DNA from: Glaciimonas sp.
GTDB lineage: Bacteria; Pseudomonadota; Gammaproteobacteria; Burkholderiales; Burkholderiaceae
DNA: 9,540 nt
Assembly (NCBI GenBank): GCA_014377145.1
Contig: JACMQE010000008.1
Location: forward strand, 1 to 9,540
Direction: 5' to 3'
The notes beneath the pieces were generated by a model that did no database searches, was not told the DNA's origin, and was given only the letters and a program-made list of their open reading frames with translations. Shown here one piece after another: positions 6,658 through 9,540 of this stretch. The position numbers were made by a program, and so were the translations under genes. Position 1 is the first letter of the stretch. Every line of letters starts with the position of its first letter.

Positions 6658-6693
6658 TTGACGTATTCCAGCCAACTAGTAGAATTACAGTTG
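6658..6693 (+). promoter_or_regulatory. Sigma70-type promoter of LuxR regulator 2 with an overlapping inverted repeat
   Basis: TTGACG (6658-6663) and TAGAAT (6680-6685) are separated by 16 nt, close to the sigma70 consensus. Transcription would start near 6692. An interrupted palindrome CAACT-N11-AGTTG (6673-6693) spans the -10 and the start site. Its outer CT...AG arrangement resembles lux boxes but the spacer is one base short of the usual CT-N12-AG, so the identity of the binding protein is inference. Binding there should repress. Confidence 0.5.
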
Positions 6694-6720
6694 CGCCTTT
6701 GACAAGCGTGTGGTGATTCA

Positions 6721-7524
6721 GTGTCAACGGGAGTTGCCTTTTCGATCTATGGCCGCACTTTTACTGAAGTTGAATTTTTAGTTGGGTGGGTGTACCAAAT
6801 CGATAATTTTAAGAAAAGTATCAAAACTTTCCGCCTCGAACTAATTGACATAGACGTTTTGTTTGCTCATATCGTTGAAAGGACTGCCGCGCTCGGGTTC
6901 GACTTCGCCTCCTTCGGTATGCAGATGCCACTACCGCTCAACAATCCAAAAATTGTTACTAGGAATAATTACGATCCGGAATGGTGGAATGTCTATTTGA
7001 AAAATAATTATTTTCAAATAGACCCGGTAGTCATACATGTCAGAACCTCGGACGAGGCTGCGGTGTGGAGCGACAATTTTTTTTCGGCGCAGCCCAAGTT
7101 TTGGGAGCACGCACAATCGTTCGGCTTACGGTATGGCTGGACCAAAGCCACACGTAGTTCCGTGGGTACGATGAGCCAATTATCTTTTTCTAGGCGTGAA
7201 AACCCGCTGTCCGAACAGGAGCTCTTGCTCAAAGAGTCCGCGATGATAGATCTAGCTGATTTAGCTCATTTGCACATGACCGAATGCTTTGTACTCGAAC
7301 AGTTTCCAGAGTCGAAAACGGAGCTATCGCAGCGAGAGCGTGATGTTATTCGTTGGTGTGCAGATGGTAAAACAAACGCCGAAATTGCGATGATTTTGAA
7401 TATTTCTACAAGTTCAGTGAATTTTCATGTGCTGAATTTTATTAAAAAGCTTGATGCATCGAATAAGACGCACGCAGTGATGAAAGCAGCTAGCTTTGGA
7501 CTTTTAGGCCGACCAGGCGGATAA
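6721..7524 (+). CDS. LuxR-family regulator 2 with autoinducer-binding and HTH domains (LuxR solo)
   Basis: The frame from GTG 6721 encodes 267 aa, but the family is usually about 235. A GTG at 6790 would give 244 aa and aligns better with regulators 1 and 3, so the first 23 residues may not be translated. Neither start has a clear ribosome site. The autoinducer domain keeps the conserved residues: WW and Y in PEWWNVYLKNNY, DP in QIDPVV, W in AAVWSDNFF and the glycine region SSVGTMSQLSF. The HTH domain covers the last 65 or so residues: LSQRERDVIRWCADGKTNAE, then STSSVNFHVLNFIKKLDASN. It shares the PLPLNNPK motif and overall plan with regulators 1 and 3 but is clearly more distant. There is no luxI in view. 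The gene is divergent from the membrane protein at 6033-6602 and has its own promoter just upstream. Confidence 0.9.
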   Translation: MSTGVAFSIYGRTFTEVEFLVGWVYQIDNFKKSIKTFRLELIDIDVLFAHIVERTAALGFDFASFGMQMPLPLNNPKIVTRNNYDPEWWNVYLKNNYFQIDPVVIHVRTSDEAAVWSDNFFSAQPKFWEHAQSFGLRYGWTKATRSSVGTMSQLSFSRRENPLSEQELLLKESAMIDLADLAHLHMTECFVLEQFPESKTELSQRERDVIRWCADGKTNAEIAMILNISTSSVNFHVLNFIKKLDASNKTHAVMKAASFGLLGRPGG

Positions 7525-7602
7525 ATAGTATGTCTTGAATAATTCGGATTTTCAACATGTCACCGTTTTTGTATTACCTGTTTTCAATTTATTGAGAATC
7601 AG

Positions 7603-8114
7603 TCAGATGTTGTGACCGGTACCGCAAAGCACGGCCTGAAGTGCATCGCCTAGCGATCCTTTGTGCCAGCTGCGCACCAACTTGCCATCGGCTTTTTGGT
7701 GACGACGCGTACCTTCTTGGCCGCCTCAATGCTTTGGGCCAGTAACTCGTCGATACCCTTTTCGCCCAACCACTTGTCCCTGTGCGACGGGCTGAAGGGA
7801 TCGATTGACGGTGTAGCTTGCAGGTGGATTTCGCCGGTGAAGACCTGCCAATACGGGTTCTCGACCCAGCCTGCCACCACCTGTTCGTCCGTTATACCGA
7901 ACGCATGCTGCAGGTAAAACAATCCCGTGAGCAGCCGGGACCGCAAGGGCGGTCGTCCCGGCCGCGCAGAAAACAGCGCAGAGGCAACGTCATCAATGGC
8001 CGGTCAGTCAATCTGGCTGGCCAGCACCAGCAGTGGATGGTCCAGGTAAATTTGTTCGCGTAAGGGGGGATTCGTTGTTTTGCTATATTGGAAAACACGG
8101 CGCTTTTTTGGCAT
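7603..8114 (-). pseudogene. IS5-family transposase, internally deleted
   Basis: The N-terminal part starts at ATG 8114 and reads MPKKRRVFQYSKTTNPPLRE, then LDHPLLVLASQID, then a TGA where a tryptophan is expected, then RPGRPPLRSRLLTGLFYLQH and DEQVVAGWVENPYWQVFTGE. This is the DUF772/IS5-type transposase N-terminus, running to IDELLAQSIEAAKK near 7715. Around 7695-7710 the sequence jumps, in another frame, to KADGKLVRSWHKGSLGDALQ and AVLCGTGHNI (7603-7695), which is the extreme C-terminus of the same family. The central catalytic DDE region, several hundred bases, is missing. The final TGA falls where CGA (Arg) is usual, so the end is also damaged. No active transposase can be made. Terminal inverted repeats are not obvious; an 8-bp TGAATAAT recurs inverted at 7536-7543 and 8223-8230 but this is weak. 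Confidence 0.75.
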
Positions 8115-8349
8115 GACTATCTCAACATTATTTGCAGGAAAACGAAGAGAGATATCGCGGTTTCGTGCATTTCTAGTGATGATCTTTGCCAGCGAATGTG
8201 GCGTGGCACCCTGAGTTTGAAGATTATTCAGGGCTTAATAATTAACGCACTAAAGATGAAATGACTAGAAGTTTTATTGAGTTGACGACCCATTCCCAAT
8301 ATTGAAATCATCGCGCGTCAAATTCGGGAATAGTCGCTAGCCTAATAAC

Positions 8350-9060
8350 TTACAATAATCCAAGCAATGCTGCTTTGACAACTGCCTGTATTTTATTAAC
8401 TGCATTTAATTTTCTAACCGCATTATTAATATGGTAATTAACAGTGCCGGTCGAAATAATCAAAATACGCCCTATTTCATAAGACGTTTTCCCTTCCGCG
8501 GTCCAGCGCATCACTTCCCTTTCTCGAACATTCAGTTGGGCAGTAGACTCCGGCAACGCTTTCGGCAGTATCAACCCGGTCATACCGAGAAGAAGAAGTT
8601 GAGCGATGTGCTGCATTCTTGCCTGATATCTGTCCAATTCGGCCGCATCCACCTCCTCCACACTTCTTATAAGAGAAACCATCCCGATGGTTCCGCGTAT
8701 GTCCCGTGCCGGTTGCGCCCAACCGTAAATCATGCCGTGCTCGCGAGCTTCTTCCCGTATTTCAGGAACGGCGGCGTATGTTTTTTCATTCCTCAAGATC
8801 GGCTCAACGGAGGACAGTGCGTGACGTACCGTTGGGTCAACGGATAAATAATTTTTATCCTGGTAAGTCTGCCACCATCTTGCGGGATAGTTATTATGAA
8901 TAATAAATTTTTGATTATTTAGTGGCAATGGCAATAACATCCCGAAACTGCAGAATTCAAAACCGATTTCGGCTGACTTGACGGAAAAATAATCAAAAAA
9001 TTCTTGCTCGCTTAATTTTTTCGATAGCGCTTGAAAATCATCCTCTTTCCACTTCTCCAT
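8350..9060 (-). CDS. LuxR-family regulator 3, paralogue of regulator 1 with an altered ligand-site tryptophan
   Basis: This 236-aa regulator starts at ATG 9058-9060 with GAGGA 4 nt upstream, the same start context as regulator 1; a TTG one codon earlier is an unlikely start. Identity to regulator 1 is roughly 80% by eye over the full length. W62, Y66, D75 and P76 of the acyl-homoserine lactone pocket are kept (ARWWQTY, SVDPTV), but the third conserved tryptophan is arginine: PILRNEK in place of PILWNEK (position 90). Another tryptophan-to-arginine change follows at position 102 (EIREEA against EMWEDA). The HTH domain is intact, with VREREVMRWTAEGKTSYEIG and TGTVNYHINNAVRKL. The frame has no stop, so it is probably expressed, but ligand recognition may be changed or lost. 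The sequence similarity to regulator 1 stops about 20 bp upstream of the start codon. Confidence 0.92.
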   Translation of the reverse strand: MEKWKEDDFQALSKKLSEQEFFDYFSVKSAEIGFEFCSFGMLLPLPLNNQKFIIHNNYPARWWQTYQDKNYLSVDPTVRHALSSVEPILRNEKTYAAVPEIREEAREHGMIYGWAQPARDIRGTIGMVSLIRSVEEVDAAELDRYQARMQHIAQLLLLGMTGLILPKALPESTAQLNVREREVMRWTAEGKTSYEIGRILIISTGTVNYHINNAVRKLNAVNKIQAVVKAALLGLL

Positions 9061-9076
9061 CAATTCCTCAGTTCAT
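8350..9076. repeat. Diverged duplication unit, copy 2 (partner 609-1335)
   Basis: This is the second copy of the regulator 1/3 unit. Similarity covers the coding region and the ribosome-site leader (AATTCCTCAGTTCATAA on the plus strand) but not the upstream promoter, which lacks the AATCAATTGATT palindrome of copy 1. The two regulators are therefore likely controlled differently. Confidence 0.7.
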
Positions 9077-9427
9077 AATAAATTTGTGATGATTTACAAG
9101 GTATCAAACCAGAAAGTTGTTAAAAATATTACACATCTTTCCACAGATCAAAATCTGATGCCGTAATTTTAGTTTGTATTTATATTTTAGCAACTGTTAA
9201 CTTTGATTAAATATTACTATTCATAAAACAGGTTATCGATATTGAAATGCAATAAAACATAATATTATTGATTTACTTACTAAATACACCAAAATTGCGA
9301 AAATAGGCAGGAAGAACTGAAAGATGCTGAACAGCAGGACTACTACGAAAAAAAGTTGACCCGATGCCGAACGATACTTTTCGGTCGTGGTGGCCCACCA
9401 TTCCTTTTTGCCAACAGGAAGCGATAT
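9061..9427. other. AT-rich upstream region of LuxR regulator 3
   Basis: There is no gene here. A perfect short palindrome CAGAT-CAAA-ATCTG (9144-9157) lies about 85 bp upstream of the regulator 3 ATG and may be an operator. The 9160-9290 stretch is very AT-rich. A TTG-start frame on the minus strand (9273-9458) looks non-coding. An AGGAA at 9416-9420 is the ribosome site for the frame starting at 9428. Confidence 0.35.
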
Positions 9428-9540
9428 ATGTCTGACAACCTGATTGATAAGACTTCATCCACGTGCCTGGCCGACGTCCGATTCCAGGATCTCGATGATG
9501 TTCCCGCCGCCGCGACCTGATTTGCCAATATCGCCAACCC
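9428..9540 (+). pseudogene. Possible tyrosine-recombinase (phage integrase) N-terminus with in-frame TGA, runs off right edge
   Basis: ATG 9428 has a good AGGAA site 7 nt upstream. The frame reads MSDNLIDKTS and then DVRFQDLDDVPAAAT for 30 codons to a TGA (9518-9520), then continues FANIANP to the edge. A tryptophan followed by FANI-x-NP is common at the start of the SAM-like core-binding domain of XerC/phage-type integrases (usually followed by RTRRAY), so the TGA probably replaces TGG. Too little is visible to be sure; it could instead be an unrelated short peptide. If correct, it is an inactivated integrase and adds to the mobile-element character of the region. Confidence 0.35.

Noticed and set aside
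8282..8331. Interleaved inverted repeats TTGACG/CGTCAA and ATTCCC/GGGAAT downstream of LuxR 3
   Set aside because: Arms are only 6 bp with long spacers and interleave, so no stable terminator or known RNA fold is supported.
8431..8847. 138-codon plus-strand frame opposite LuxR regulator 3
   Set aside because: Shadow of the regulator gene; the same region of regulator 1 has a similar but shorter shadow.
9518..9520. TGA read as tryptophan (alternative genetic code)
   Set aside because: Two remnant genes have TGA at a likely Trp site, but other remnants have TAA and TAG stops, and the intact genes (the three LuxR regulators) use TGG for Trp throughout.

Overview
The window looks like an accessory stretch of a betaproteobacterial chromosome, probably Burkholderiales or Nitrosomonadales. 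That placement is inference. It rests on a DUF2917-type gene, a PEP-CTERM protein with a VPEPENYG sorting motif, a membrane GGDEF-type N-terminus, and autoinducer-domain LuxR regulators. Live-looking regulatory genes are mixed with a dense set of broken mobile-element and plasmid genes.

Layout. Left edge (1-198, minus): the first 66 codons of a membrane protein resembling diguanylate cyclase N-termini. 609-1319 (minus): LuxR-type regulator 1. 1664-2266 (plus): a DUF2917-like gene followed after 9 nt by a small membrane-anchored protein. 2331-3382: a fossil in which a truncated, twice frameshifted plasmid StbB-like partition gene runs straight into a 5'-truncated YhcG/DUF1016 nuclease gene with three nonsense codons. 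3383-4357: no recognisable gene. 4358-4966 (plus): a PEP-CTERM surface protein broken only by one TAA at codon 38. 5439-5711 (minus): a second small membrane protein with the same C-terminal motif as the first. 6033-6602 (minus): an unknown single-pass membrane protein, divergent from LuxR-type regulator 2 (6721 or 6790-7524, plus). 7603-8114 (minus): an internally deleted IS5-family transposase. 8350-9060 (minus): LuxR-type regulator 3, a close paralogue of regulator 1. 9428 to the right edge (plus): a possible tyrosine-recombinase start with an in-frame TGA.

How it may work. Three LuxR-type regulators lie within 8.5 kb and no luxI-type synthase is visible, so they are solos as far as this window shows. 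Regulator 2 has a good sigma70-type promoter whose -10 sits inside an interrupted palindrome, which suggests ligand-dependent or auto-regulation. The two small proteins (85 and 90 aa) share an N-terminal membrane segment, an SPTA(L/I)YG motif and a QPxA-aromatic C-terminus. They look like one undescribed family, and with the three LuxR solos they are the most interesting content here. The broken genes decay largely by substitutions of the TGG-to-TGA/TAG, CAA-to-TAA and CGA-to-TGA kind plus indels in A-runs. This fits neutral erosion of an old plasmid- or island-derived insertion.
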